Shown here piece after piece: positions 53,533 through 62,972 of a DNA stretch of 64,000 nt. The translations under genes and the position numbers were made by a program. This DNA comes from Cohnella cholangitidis (GTDB lineage: Bacteria; Bacillota; Bacilli; Paenibacillales; Paenibacillaceae), in the NCBI RefSeq assembly GCF_014107495.1, contig NZ_CP041969.1, forward strand, positions 2,753,501 to 2,817,500, in the 5' to 3' direction. The notes below the pieces were generated by a model. It searched no databases. It was not told the DNA's origin and saw only the letters and a program-made list of their open reading frames with translations. The first letter of the stretch is position 1; each line of letters opens with the position of its first letter.

Positions 53533-53654
53533 TTCAATAATGCTCCTACTATGCCAATGCACTTCGTTTTCCTTAGTGTAGTGCCTGTTAGCGAAATCGT
53601 CTATGGGGTATCGGAATCGAAGAAATTGTAGTCCTCCTAAAGATATATGCCGCA

Positions 53655-53692
53655 AAAAGCGAAAGGAAGCGACCGTTAAGGCTCGCTTCCTT
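53655..53692 (-). terminator. terminator of the large LuxR-type regulator
   Basis: AAGGAAGCGA (53663-53672) and TCGCTTCCTT (53683-53692) form the stem, followed on the minus strand by TCGCTTTTTGC. Confidence 0.65.
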
Positions 53693-53697
53693 GTTCG

Positions 53698-56600
53698 TTA
53701 TTCGATCAAACGCAGCTCTCTGGCCCGGACGACGGCTTGCCCTCGACGCTTCACGCCCAGCTTGCCGATGATTCTGGACGCATGCGTCTTGACCGTCGTC
53801 TCGGCAATGCCGAACCGTTCGGCAATATCCCTATTGGATAAGCCTTCCGCGATCGCCGTTAAAATTTCGATTTCCCGTTCGGTGAGCGGCTCGGTCACTC
53901 CCGGTTGAACGGAGCTTGGAGCGGATGACGTGCGACCTCCCGCGGCATTGATCATCTCCGAGGCCGCGGCTTCGTCTTCCAGCAGCTTATAATAAATCAT
54001 TCGCGTCGCCAACAGCTCCAGTACTTTCACGTCCCGATCCGTAAACACGCCCGGCATCTGCCGATTTTCCAAGTAGAGCACGAAGGAATCCCGCTCTCCC
54101 GGAACCGCGATCGGCATGCACAGGATCGATCGGGGTCGCCATGCCTCAATATAAGCATCCTTCACCCAATAACTCCGGATCGCGTCATGGAGGACAAGCG
54201 GTTCATTCGTCATCGACGCATGGCGCAAGACGCTCTCCGCGTACAGCTCGGACGCCGATTCCTTCTCGGCCATGCCCGAACCGCCTGCTTCGATGGCGTA
54301 GCCCTCGTCTCGGCAGCTCAACACAAGGCCCCGATCGGCGCCCGCTTGTCGAAGCGCCGCCTCCAGGAGACTGGCAGTCCAGCCGCTCTTCATCGGCTTG
54401 CCTGATTCATCGACGATCCGTCGAACAAGCTCGTATTCGTCTTCGCTCGCCGAAGACCCGCCTTCCGCCGGACCGTTCTGCCGTGGCAAGTCGATGCGGG
54501 TACGATCGCTATCGATCTCCCCCTCCAAGACCGGACCGCCGTACCTCTTGGAAGCCGGACTTAACAGCTCGGCATATCGGCTTCTGATCCGATTCGCTTT
54601 GGAGGTGACGCCCCATTCGGAATAAGCGGCGCAGGCATCCATCATGGCGATCGCCGCCCCCGACTGGCTGATCATATCGTTCCGATAGCAGATCGCAAGC
54701 CGTTCGCAAGCGATTCCTTCCATTAAACCGTATTTTTCGGTTCTCGCCTGCCCAATCGCGGCCATATATTCGCGCAGCGCGCCCATCGGGTTTCCGGCAA
54801 TTCGTTCCCATTCCGCTTTCATCAGCAGATACGCGGAAGACCGGTAGCCGAGAAATCCCCGCCAGCTCTTCATCCTTCGCAATAGCGCGCGTATCGCTTT
54901 CCGGATCCTCTTGCGTTCCTCCGCGTTCGTCCCGGCATATATAGCCGCTAACGACAAGGTTTCATACAAGCGTTGTTTCCGGATTCGCGTCCAATCCAAT
55001 GGCAGTTCGTTGGCCCTTCCCCGCATCGCCCAGTACAACGCCTCCCGGTACTTGCCCGACAAGTAAGCCGCTTCTAGCCTGCAACCGCAGCTGTAGTTGT
55101 CCTCGTCCCGTTGTTCAGAGTCCCCGTTCGACGAAGCCTGCGGGATGGCAACGAAACCTTCCGTTAGAGACTCGTCTTGCAACGCCGCTGCATAACTGCC
55201 GGCTATCCGCACCATTTCGAGCATCTTGCCGTCGGCGCTTTGCCGCATATGATCCGCAAAGTAATCGAGCAGCTCCCGTAAAGCATACAGGTCTCCGTTG
55301 TGCGTAACGAGACAAGTGACCATGGTCAGATGGGCAAAGTCTTTATCCCCGGATTCCAACCCTTGGCGCATCGCCTTGTACAGCGCCGCGGAGGCTTCCG
55401 AAGGCTTGTCCAATTGCTTCGCCATCCCGCTCACGAAAGTAAACAGATGCCGATTCCCGGACTTGGAGGCGTCCGCGATTTGCAGGAACGCCCGTTCGGC
55501 GGCCGGAGGCGCTTGAGCATAACTCGGAAGCACCCTTTGCAAGATCAACTCGTATGCGCCGATCATGACGGCCAGCGATTCGTTCACCCCTTTCCGAAGC
55601 CCATAACGAATAAAGCGGGCATACAGTTCAAGCAATGCCCCCGTATCGTGCATAAGCAGCGGAAAAAAAAGCTTCGCCATCAGCCCGCATAATGACGCAT
55701 ACTCTTCATCGAGAGGGTCGGGCAACGGATAGGGCATCTCGCGCTTCCGGTACAATAGAAGCTGAGTCTGCATCACTTCCTTGGCGATGGACAACAGGGA
55801 ACTTTTCTCTCGAAGCTTCCAACCGTAAGCCGCCAGTGCCTCTCTTCCATATTGGATCGCCGTCTCGTTTTCCACGATCACGTGAAATTGAATCAATGGC
55901 GCCCAGATGCGCGAACGCTCCGCCAGGCTCAGGTTTCCGTCGCTTTTTTTCAAGTCCAGCAATAGCTCTCTCGCCCGTTCGAGACGGCCGCCCATGTACT
56001 CCGTCCATGCCAGTACCAACCGAAGCCGAACGTCGAGCGAGCCCGATTCCTTTTCTTCCGCCGTCAGGCGCAGCCCGTTCTCTGCGTATTGTTTCCCTTT
56101 CGCGAAGCGCCCTTCGGCCAAAGCCTTCTGTCCCGCTTCAAGATTATGCTCTGCCAGTTGCCGCGTTTCTTGCGCCGTCAGGACCGACGCGCCCAGATTC
56201 AAATGATCGACCGCCGCCAGCATCGTATCGTCGCTCCAATCCGGAGAACGCCGTTGCAGCAATTGCCCGATCATCCGGTGCCGCTGCGCGTTGCGTCCCG
56301 AATCGAAGGCATACGCCATTCTATGCATGGAAGCATGCACGAACAGGTAGATTCTCTCCTGTCCGTTCCCGTGCTCCGCTTCATCTTCCCGATAGACCAT
56401 CCCTTCTAACTCCGCCTCTTGAAGCCTGCGGAACGCGGCGTCCGGCGCCAGGTCGCACGCTTCTGCCAGGATCGACAGGCGAAAAGCCGGACCGATGGCG
56501 GCGGCCATGGCCAGAAGCTCCTTCCTGTCGTCCGGGAGCTTGGCGAAGCTCATCTCCATCAGGCGGAGATTGGCTTCCGAGTCGCTTAATTGCCGGATAA

Positions 56601-58051
56601 CCTCCGGGTCCCACGTCCACTGGCGCCTTTTCTCGTCGAAGCCGAGCCTTTTCTCCTTTAGCCAGCTATCCAACAATAGACGTATCGCCCGGGGATAGCC
56701 CCCGGTCTGATCATAAACGGATCGGGCCAGCAGACGAATGCGAGCCGAGTCTTCGTGCAAGGCATTGGAGACATATTGCCTTACGTCTTCATAAGCCAGA
56801 GGCGGAAGGGCTACGCGTTCCTCAGGATTCGCGCGCCATCTCTCGGCCAGCCAGGGGATTTCCGCCCTTCCGTCCGGCAAGCTCCGATCAGGAGCAACCC
56901 GGGCACCGTTTCCTCCCGCGCCAAAGAACGAATTACCGCATGAGTGCCATCGTCGGCCCATTCCAGGTTATCGATAGTCAAGACGAGCGGAGGTTTGCTT
57001 TCGGCCATGCAACGAATCAAGCCCGGCAGCAGCTCCCCGAAACGATCCCAACCCTTCACATCGTCCGAGACGGACGTCCCCTCAGCCTCGCTTCCGAACA
57101 GCCGCTTAGCCTCGGGCCATAAAGAGACGATCGTCCGCGCTTCTTGTCCGAACTCGGCTTGCAGATTTGCCTTCAGCCGCGTAATGACGTCCGCCGGCTC
57201 GCTCCATAGCTGATAAACCCACTGCCTCATAGCTTGAAGAAGAGGCTCGTATCGCTCGGCTTGTCGGAAAGGTTCGCATTTCCCTGCCACAAACCGGCCT
57301 CCTTGCCGAACGACGCTCGATTGGAGCTTATGAACGAGCGACGTTTTGCCGACTCCCTCCGGCCCCGTCACCCATCGGAACGCGTTCGAGCCTTGAACGG
57401 CCTGCTCCAGCCCGGCCTCTAATTGCTCTACTGCGGAGATGCGCCCGTACCACGAATCGGATAGCGCAGCGAACGGATTTTGTCCAAGCGGCCAACTTCG
57501 AAAGCCGTTAGCGACCCGCTGCTATCCAGCATTTCCCGGCACTGCTTCAGATCGTCAAGCAACCCGTAAGCGCTCTGGTAGCGGTCCTCCGGACATTTGG
57601 CCAGCAGCTTCATCAGGATGGCTTGCGGCGATCCGTCCCCTTCCGGCCGGATATCGAACAGAGGGCGCGGCGTCCTATGGATATGCGCGGCATCCCAGTC
57701 CTCTTCGCTTTCAGGAAAAAAAGGCAATCGGCCGGTTAACAATTCATAGAGAATGACGCCTAATACGTAAAGATCGCTCCGTCCATCCGGCACGCGATTG
57801 ATTCGCCCCGATTGCTCGGGAGACCGGTAAGCCGTGCGTCCTTCCCCGCTCTCGGTCAGTCGCGCCGTTTTTTCCTCCCACCGAACGCTAATGTTCAAGG
57901 GGCTCAAGCATCCGATCACCGCATTCTGTTGATGCTCGCGGCACACCATTTCCGTCAGTATAATGGAGAGTTCAAAGAAAACCGCAAGCTCTAAAGGGGG
58001 GTCCGTAACATAATCTTCCAATTTCTTATCATTGCCGATAATCATGCACAC
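53698..58051 (-). pseudogene. kinase-remnant/AAA/GAF/LuxR giant regulator, two frameshifts
   Basis: Three overlapping frames form one protein of about 1,450 residues. N-terminus: the C-lobe of a Ser/Thr-kinase fold without N-lobe, with HRD replaced by IGCLSPLNIS and no DFG, but intact YRSPEQ and DGRSDLYVLGVILYELLTGR. Then an AAA_16 ATPase (Walker A TGPEGVGKTSLV, Walker B LVLTIDNLEWAD), a long TPR-like helical region, a GAF domain and a LuxR HTH (PLTEREIEILTAIAEGLSNR). Frame breaks: near 57453 (SLRYP to DSWYGR) and near 56875 (ACRTE to AEIPWLAERW), each explained by one missing base in CC and GGG runs. The order is that of PknK-like LuxR regulators. Start GTG 58051 or ATG 58045. If the breaks are real, the LuxR part is not translated. 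Confidence 0.75.
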
Positions 58052-58325
58052 CTATCTGAGTTGTATTTATCGTTTCGGGATATGAATTGTTCGGAATATA
58101 ATATTAATTTCGGTTAACTGAGATCAGTTTTTGAACCTATTTAAATCTTAATCCCTGTTGTTTCCCGAGTCCACATGCCGAGAGCTTATATAATCTAGCA
58201 AAGGCGAGGTTCAGATAGGCCGTCAAGTATGTTCCTTTGGAAGCCGTACTGTCATATTCGCAGAGAGGCTCTTCATACCTTTTAATATATCTTAACGACT
58301 GGCATCCGGCATGGGAGGTAGAGAA

Positions 58326-59687
58326 ATGAACGAGAACAATGGAAATCGCCCCAACCAACGGTCGGGAGATGCTCCTGCTGCTTTTCATTCGCAGACGGTT
58401 GGAGAACGAGGCCCCGTATTGGAACAGGACAACGTTCTGCATGAAACGCTGGAGACGTTCATCCATGCGAAATTGATGGAAAGGCCCGTGCATGTCAAAG
58501 GCTATGGCGCATTCGGCTACTTTCAGACCGTTAATGCCATGACGCCTTACACGCAGCTCTGTTTCTTGCAAAATCCGGGCCAGCAAGTCCCCGTCGCGGT
58601 AAGATTCTCCTTGGCCGTCAGCAACAAAGGCACGCCGGATACTTCCCGCAACGTGCGCGGATTCGCCACCAAGTTCTATACGGATCATGGAGTATTCGAT
58701 CTTGTCTGCAACCATATCCCCGTTTTCTCCGTCCGGGACGCCATCCGCTTTCCGGAGTCTATCAAGGCCTTCCTGCCGTCGCCCGTCAACAACCTCATCG
58801 ATCCCGAACGATTCTGGAGCTTCGTCGCCCGAGCGCCGGAATCCACTCACTTTCTCGTCTGGCTATACTCCGACGCGGGTACCGTCAACAGTTTTCGCCG
58901 CATTCCGGGCCACGGCGTCAATACATACGTCTGGAAAAACGCGCAAGGCGTCCGCACTTACGTAAAGTACCATTGGATGCCTCTTGCGGGCGTGCAGTAC
59001 ATTGACCGTCAGGAAGCTGCCCGGCTCGCCTGCGAGAATCCGGATTATGCCGGCAAGGACTTATTCGATACGTTAGCCGCGGGCAAGACCGTCGAATACG
59101 GGCTTTACGTGCAGCTGATGAACCCCCAAGACGAGTCCTCTCTCCCGTACGATCCGTTGGACGATACCAAGATATGGGATGAGCGCCAATATCCCTTGAT
59201 CCCGGTCGGGAGGTTGGTATTAACCCGCAATCCGGATAATTATATGGAGCAAGTAGAGAAGTTGGCTTTCTCCCCTTCCAACCTGCTGGAAGGCGCGGAG
59301 TTGTCGGACGACAAGATGCTGCAGGGGCGCGCTAATATTTACTGGGATTCGCAGCGCCGGCGGCTCGGTCCGGACTTCCGCAAGATTCCGATCAATCATC
59401 AGCAGAATTGGACGCCCGAATCCCTTGTGACCAGCGGCAACGGGAGATTCGTGGAAGGACGCCTCGTTCGGTCAGACTTGCCCAAGCAAGACGACTTCGC
59501 GCAAGCCGGTCAGTATTATCGCGCTCTTCCGCCGTTGCAGCAAGATCGCTTGGCAGATAACTTGGCCGCCGATCTTGCCGGCATATCCCCCGAGACGCAA
59601 ACGATCGTGCTCGGCTACCTGTATCAGGCATCCGCCGAGCTTGGGGAACGGGTGGCTCGAATGATCCGCACGCAAGCCAAGGAATAA
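58326..59687 (+). CDS. catalase (heme)
   Basis: Heme catalase of 453 residues converting H2O2 to water and oxygen. The distal His is in RPVHVKGYGAFGYF, the Ser/Arg stretch in VRFSLAVSNKGTPDTSRNVR, and the distal Asn in LVCNHIPVFSVRD (usual GNNTP varied to CNHIP, with FF reduced to FS). The proximal heme ligand Tyr lies in ANIYWDSQRRRLGPDF. It is somewhat shorter than large-subunit catalases and ends near the small-subunit length. GGGAGG precedes ATG 58326. Standalone gene. Confidence 0.93.
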   Translation: MNENNGNRPNQRSGDAPAAFHSQTVGERGPVLEQDNVLHETLETFIHAKLMERPVHVKGYGAFGYFQTVNAMTPYTQLCFLQNPGQQVPVAVRFSLAVSNKGTPDTSRNVRGFATKFYTDHGVFDLVCNHIPVFSVRDAIRFPESIKAFLPSPVNNLIDPERFWSFVARAPESTHFLVWLYSDAGTVNSFRRIPGHGVNTYVWKNAQGVRTYVKYHWMPLAGVQYIDRQEAARLACENPDYAGKDLFDTLAAGKTVEYGLYVQLMNPQDESSLPYDPLDDTKIWDERQYPLIPVGRLVLTRNPDNYMEQVEKLAFSPSNLLEGAELSDDKMLQGRANIYWDSQRRRLGPDFRKIPINHQQNWTPESLVTSGNGRFVEGRLVRSDLPKQDDFAQAGQYYRALPPLQQDRLADNLAADLAGISPETQTIVLGYLYQASAELGERVARMIRTQAKE

Positions 59688-59777
59688 GACAACCGCTTTT
59701 TCCAAGCATCCCCTCATTCGCCTACAACAGCGGACGGGGGATTTGCTTTGTCTATAAAGGTAAGTTTCTCACCGCAC

Positions 59778-59804
59778 GAAAAAAGACCGCCAAAATGGCG
59801 GTCT
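59778..59804 (-). terminator. terminator of the MFS gene
   Basis: AGACCGCCA (59784-59792) and TGGCGGTCT (59796-59804) form a perfect 9-bp stem with a 3-base loop, followed on the minus strand by six T. Confidence 0.85.
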
Positions 59805-59814
59805 AACCTAATCA

Positions 59815-61026
59815 TTATTTCCCATTGCGGGCAGCCGACCGGCGCTCCGATAGCAAGCTGCCTACTCCAACCGTTAGAGCCAGGCCTACTAGAATTGCCC
59901 CTACCCAAGGAAGCGAAGAAAGCGACAGATGGGTAATGACCCACCCGCCGACAAAAGCGCCGACGGCATTGCCGAGATTGCCCGCGGAATGGCTGGATGT
60001 GGACGCTAAAGCGGGAGCGCCCTTGGCGATGCTCATGATGCGAACCTGCAAACCCGGCATGACGGCAAAAGAACCCGCTCCCCAGATGAATATCGTAACG
60101 ATGGCGGCGAACTCGCTGCGAATCGTAAACGTTAGCGCCGTTAGAGCCACGACGATGACGACGTAAGTGCCAAGAATCGAAGGCATCAGCTTCCAATCCG
60201 CCAATTTGCCGCCGATGATATTGCCGACGGTAACGCCTATGCCGAATAGAATCAGGATCCAGGTAACGCTGTGCTCAGCAAAGCCCGTAATATCGACAAG
60301 CAGCGGCGTAATGTACGTAAAGACAGCGAACAACCCCGCGTTGCCTAGCGCGCATATGAGCAGGAACACCATCAATTTAGGATTAACCAGCGCCGCGACC
60401 TGCTGCCGGATGCCGGTCGCCTTCTCCTGCGTTAAGCGCGGAATCAAGAGGACAATGCCGATCAAGGCGATAACGCCCATCAGCGCGATGGCTCCGAAGG
60501 AAGCGCGCCATCCCATATTCTGCCCGATGTAGGTGCCGAGCGGCACGCCTAGAATATTAGCGATGGTGAGTCCGGCCATCATAACGGATACGGCGCCCGC
60601 CCGTTTGTCGGGACGTACTAAGTTGGCCGCGATCACCGCTCCGACCCCGAAGAAGGTGCCGTGAGTTAGGGCGGTGAGCACCCGCGCGCCCATAAGAACG
60701 GCGTAGTTCGGAGCGATCACGGATACGCCGTTGCCCGCAATAAACAGCAGCATGAGTAAGATCAGCAGCTTCTTCTGCGGAATCCGATGCGTCAGCACGG
60801 TTAGAATAGGCGCTCCCACGGCTACGCCAAGCGCATACATCGTGATTAGCTGTCCGGCCGCGGAAATGGTTACGTTCAAATCTTCAGCTACATTAGGTAG
60901 AATGCCCATAATAACGAATTCGGTCATGCCGATGGCGAAGGCACCGACCGTTAACGAGAGCAGCGAGACGGGGAAGCTTGTCTTAGCCGTTCCCGGACGA
61001 CGATTGGCATGTTGCGTAAATTCCAT
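59815..61026 (-). CDS. MFS transporter (AraJ/YdhL-like)
   Basis: Twelve-helix major facilitator of 403 residues, starting MEFTQHANRRPG and continuing FPVSLLSLTVGAFAIGMTEF. The loop 2-3 motif THRIPQKKLLILL is a weak form of motif A. FIG-type segments place it in the DHA1 AraJ/PucK/YdhL group. ATG 61026 has only a distant AAAGG; TTG 61050 is the alternative. The gene is divergent from the norspermidine region. Substrate unknown. Confidence 0.9.
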   Translation of the reverse strand: MEFTQHANRRPGTAKTSFPVSLLSLTVGAFAIGMTEFVIMGILPNVAEDLNVTISAAGQLITMYALGVAVGAPILTVLTHRIPQKKLLILLMLLFIAGNGVSVIAPNYAVLMGARVLTALTHGTFFGVGAVIAANLVRPDKRAGAVSVMMAGLTIANILGVPLGTYIGQNMGWRASFGAIALMGVIALIGIVLLIPRLTQEKATGIRQQVAALVNPKLMVFLLICALGNAGLFAVFTYITPLLVDITGFAEHSVTWILILFGIGVTVGNIIGGKLADWKLMPSILGTYVVIVVALTALTFTIRSEFAAIVTIFIWGAGSFAVMPGLQVRIMSIAKGAPALASTSSHSAGNLGNAVGAFVGGWVITHLSLSSLPWVGAILVGLALTVGVGSLLSERRSAARNGK

Positions 61027-61181
61027 GATGCTAAGCTTCAATCCTTTCAATCTGACGAGTCATGTAAAGGCGCAGGTTAATCTTGCAGCAATTCCACTAA
61101 GTGCATTCTACTAGAAGAACCGCAAATCGTCTCAAAGAAATATCATCATCCTAGCCTCAAAAAATAAATTGGGATTTCCTA

Positions 61182-61209
61182 TTGCAATATGTGAACATTG
61201 TGCTAATAT
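61182..61209 (+). promoter_or_regulatory. promoter of the candidate structured RNA
   Basis: TTGCAA (61182-61187), 16 bases, then TAATAT (61204-61209), with the extended -10 TG (TGCTAATAT). It points into the multi-stem region upstream of the norspermidine genes. Confidence 0.5.
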
Positions 61210-61214
61210 AGGTA

Positions 61215-61557
61215 CGTGGTAAGTGAGAAAGCCGATATTCAATATATCTGGATCTTTGAAGCAGATAATTTTTGACCACATCTCATCCGGGATGTTAAGG
61301 CCATACGGACAGCCGGGTCAAATGCCGATTGGCAACTTTAGTTGCCTTATTGATTGAGTTAAAAGCTCAAATTTTATAAGTTGGTTACTTTACAACCGGT
61401 GCATCCGCACACAACTTGTGAAACGGTCAATAAGAGTGGTAAAAGTGATTATTTGCTATATAGACTCTGATCCTTCAATGGTATATTCCGAATATTAAAG
61501 AGCTTTCTTGCAGAAGTATGTCCACTACTTTTGTAACAGGGTCTGCCTGTGCTTTTT
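61215..61557 (+). ncRNA. candidate structured RNA / leader upstream of the norspermidine genes
   Basis: About 340 bases without coding support but rich in short stems. These are TATCTG/CAGATA (61246-61266), TTTGACC/GGTCAAA (61271-61322) enclosing CATC/GATG and GGC/GCC, GGCAAC-TTTA-GTTGCC (61331-61346), TTGAG/CTCAA (61354-61370), ACCG/CGGT (61395-61427) enclosing GTGC/GCAC and CACAA/TTGTG, AGAGT/ACTCT, and AAGTA/TACTT. It ends in ACAGG-GTCTG-CCTGT followed by GCTTTTT. GGTCAA occurs twice (61316, 61425) and could pair alternatively with the single TTGACC. It may be a free RNA or the regulatory leader of the genes at 61.7 kb. I cannot match it to a known class. Confidence 0.45.
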
Positions 61558-61574
61558 AATATGTGATTATATCT

Positions 61575-61620
61575 AAAGCAAGTGTGATGCGCGAACAAGC
61601 GTATTTGCATTTGCTTTTTT
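61575..61620 (+). terminator. second terminator before the norspermidine genes
   Basis: AAAGCAA (61575-61581) pairs with TTGCTTT (61611-61617), with an inner TGCGC/GCGTA pairing and six T at 61615-61620. It leaves 112 bp to the start of the carboxynorspermidine synthase gene, in which I found no clear promoter. Read-through control is therefore plausible. Confidence 0.7.
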
Positions 61621-61732
61621 GCGTATAGGACGTTTCCTGCAAATAATTGCGAGTGATGGATACTTAGCGCGTCAGGTTGTTACGGAATTCTTCTTACTCT
61701 TCAAAAAACCACTAGGTTAGGGGCTAAAAACA

Positions 61733-62971
61733 ATGAGCAAAGCACTAATTATCGGTTGCGGCGGCGTAGCATCGGTAACCATCCACAAATGCGTTCAAAA
61801 CAGCGACGTATTCGAAGAAATTTGTATCGCAAGTCGTACGAAGTCTAAATGCGACGAATTGAAAGCCAAACTCGATGGCGGTAAAACGAAAATTACCACG
61901 GCACAAGTCGATGCCAACAATGTGGACGAGCTCATCGCGTTGATTGAAGAAGTAAAACCGGATATCGTCATGAACCTCGCGCTGCCCTACCAGGATCTCA
62001 CCATCATGGATGCCTGCCTGGCAACGAAAACCCATTACATGGATACGGCTAACTATGAGCCGGAAGACACGGCGAAATTCGAATACAAATGGCAGTGGGA
62101 CTACCGCGAGCGCTTCGAAAAAGCGGGAATCACGGCTCTTCTGGGCAGCGGATTCGACCCTGGCGTAACAGGCGTATTCTCCGCCTACGCTCTCAAGCAC
62201 TACTTCGATGAAATCGAATATATCGACATTCTGGACTGCAATGGCGGCGACCATGGTTATCCGTTCGCAACGAACTTCAACCCTGAAATCAACATCCGCG
62301 AGGTTTCGGCTAACGGAAGATATTGGGAGAACGGCGAATGGATCGAAACCAAGCCAATGGAAATCAAGCGCGTGTATAACTTCGCCGAAGTCGGCGAGAA
62401 GGACATGTACCTGCTCTACCATGAAGAACTTGAATCCCTTGCGGTAAACATGCCGGGACTGAAGCGCATTCGCTTCTTCATGACCTTCGGCCAAAGCTAT
62501 CTGACACACCTCAAGGCGTTGGAGAACGTAGGAATGACTTCGATCGAACCGATCGAATTCGAAGGAAAGAAAATCATTCCACTCCAGTTCTTGAAGGCCG
62601 TATTGCCGGATCCGGCGTCGCTCGGACCGCGCACGGTGGGCAAAACGAACATCGGCTGCATTTTCCAAGGCAAAAAAGACGGTCAAGCTAAAACGTACTA
62701 TGTCTACAACGTTTGCGACCACCAAGAGTGCTATAAAGAAGTGGGCTCCCAAGCGATCTCCTATACGACAGGCGTTCCTGCCATGATCGGAGCTGCTATG
62801 GTTCTGACCGGAAAATGGAATAAGCCAGGCGTATACAATGTTGAAGAGTTCGATCCGGATCCGTTCATGGAAGAGTTGAACAAATGGGGCCTTCCATGGG
62901 TAGAAGACTTTAACCCGGTGCTTGTCGACGAAGAGCACGCACACACTAAACAGCCGGCGTTGGTTCGATAA
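61733..62971 (+). CDS. carboxynorspermidine synthase (saccharopine dehydrogenase-like)
   Basis: NADPH-dependent enzyme of 412 residues that condenses aspartate semialdehyde with diaminopropane or putrescine to carboxynorspermidine or carboxyspermidine. The Rossmann entry is LIIGCGGVASVTIHKCV. Family features are GSGFDPGVTGVFSAYALKHY, YPFATNFNPEINIREVS and the C-terminal SYTTGVPAMIGAAMVLTGKW. AGGGG lies nine bases before ATG 61733. nspC follows directly, so the pair makes norspermidine/spermidine by the aspartate-semialdehyde route instead of S-adenosylmethionine decarboxylase. Regulation may come from the structured leader. Confidence 0.94.
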   Translation: MSKALIIGCGGVASVTIHKCVQNSDVFEEICIASRTKSKCDELKAKLDGGKTKITTAQVDANNVDELIALIEEVKPDIVMNLALPYQDLTIMDACLATKTHYMDTANYEPEDTAKFEYKWQWDYRERFEKAGITALLGSGFDPGVTGVFSAYALKHYFDEIEYIDILDCNGGDHGYPFATNFNPEINIREVSANGRYWENGEWIETKPMEIKRVYNFAEVGEKDMYLLYHEELESLAVNMPGLKRIRFFMTFGQSYLTHLKALENVGMTSIEPIEFEGKKIIPLQFLKAVLPDPASLGPRTVGKTNIGCIFQGKKDGQAKTYYVYNVCDHQECYKEVGSQAISYTTGVPAMIGAAMVLTGKWNKPGVYNVEEFDPDPFMEELNKWGLPWVEDFNPVLVDEEHAHTKQPALVR

Positions 62972-62972
62972 G

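Noticed and set aside
58137-58850. 237-codon minus-strand frame near catalase
   Set aside because: It overlaps the catalase start region on the other strand, is compositionally odd and has no domain.
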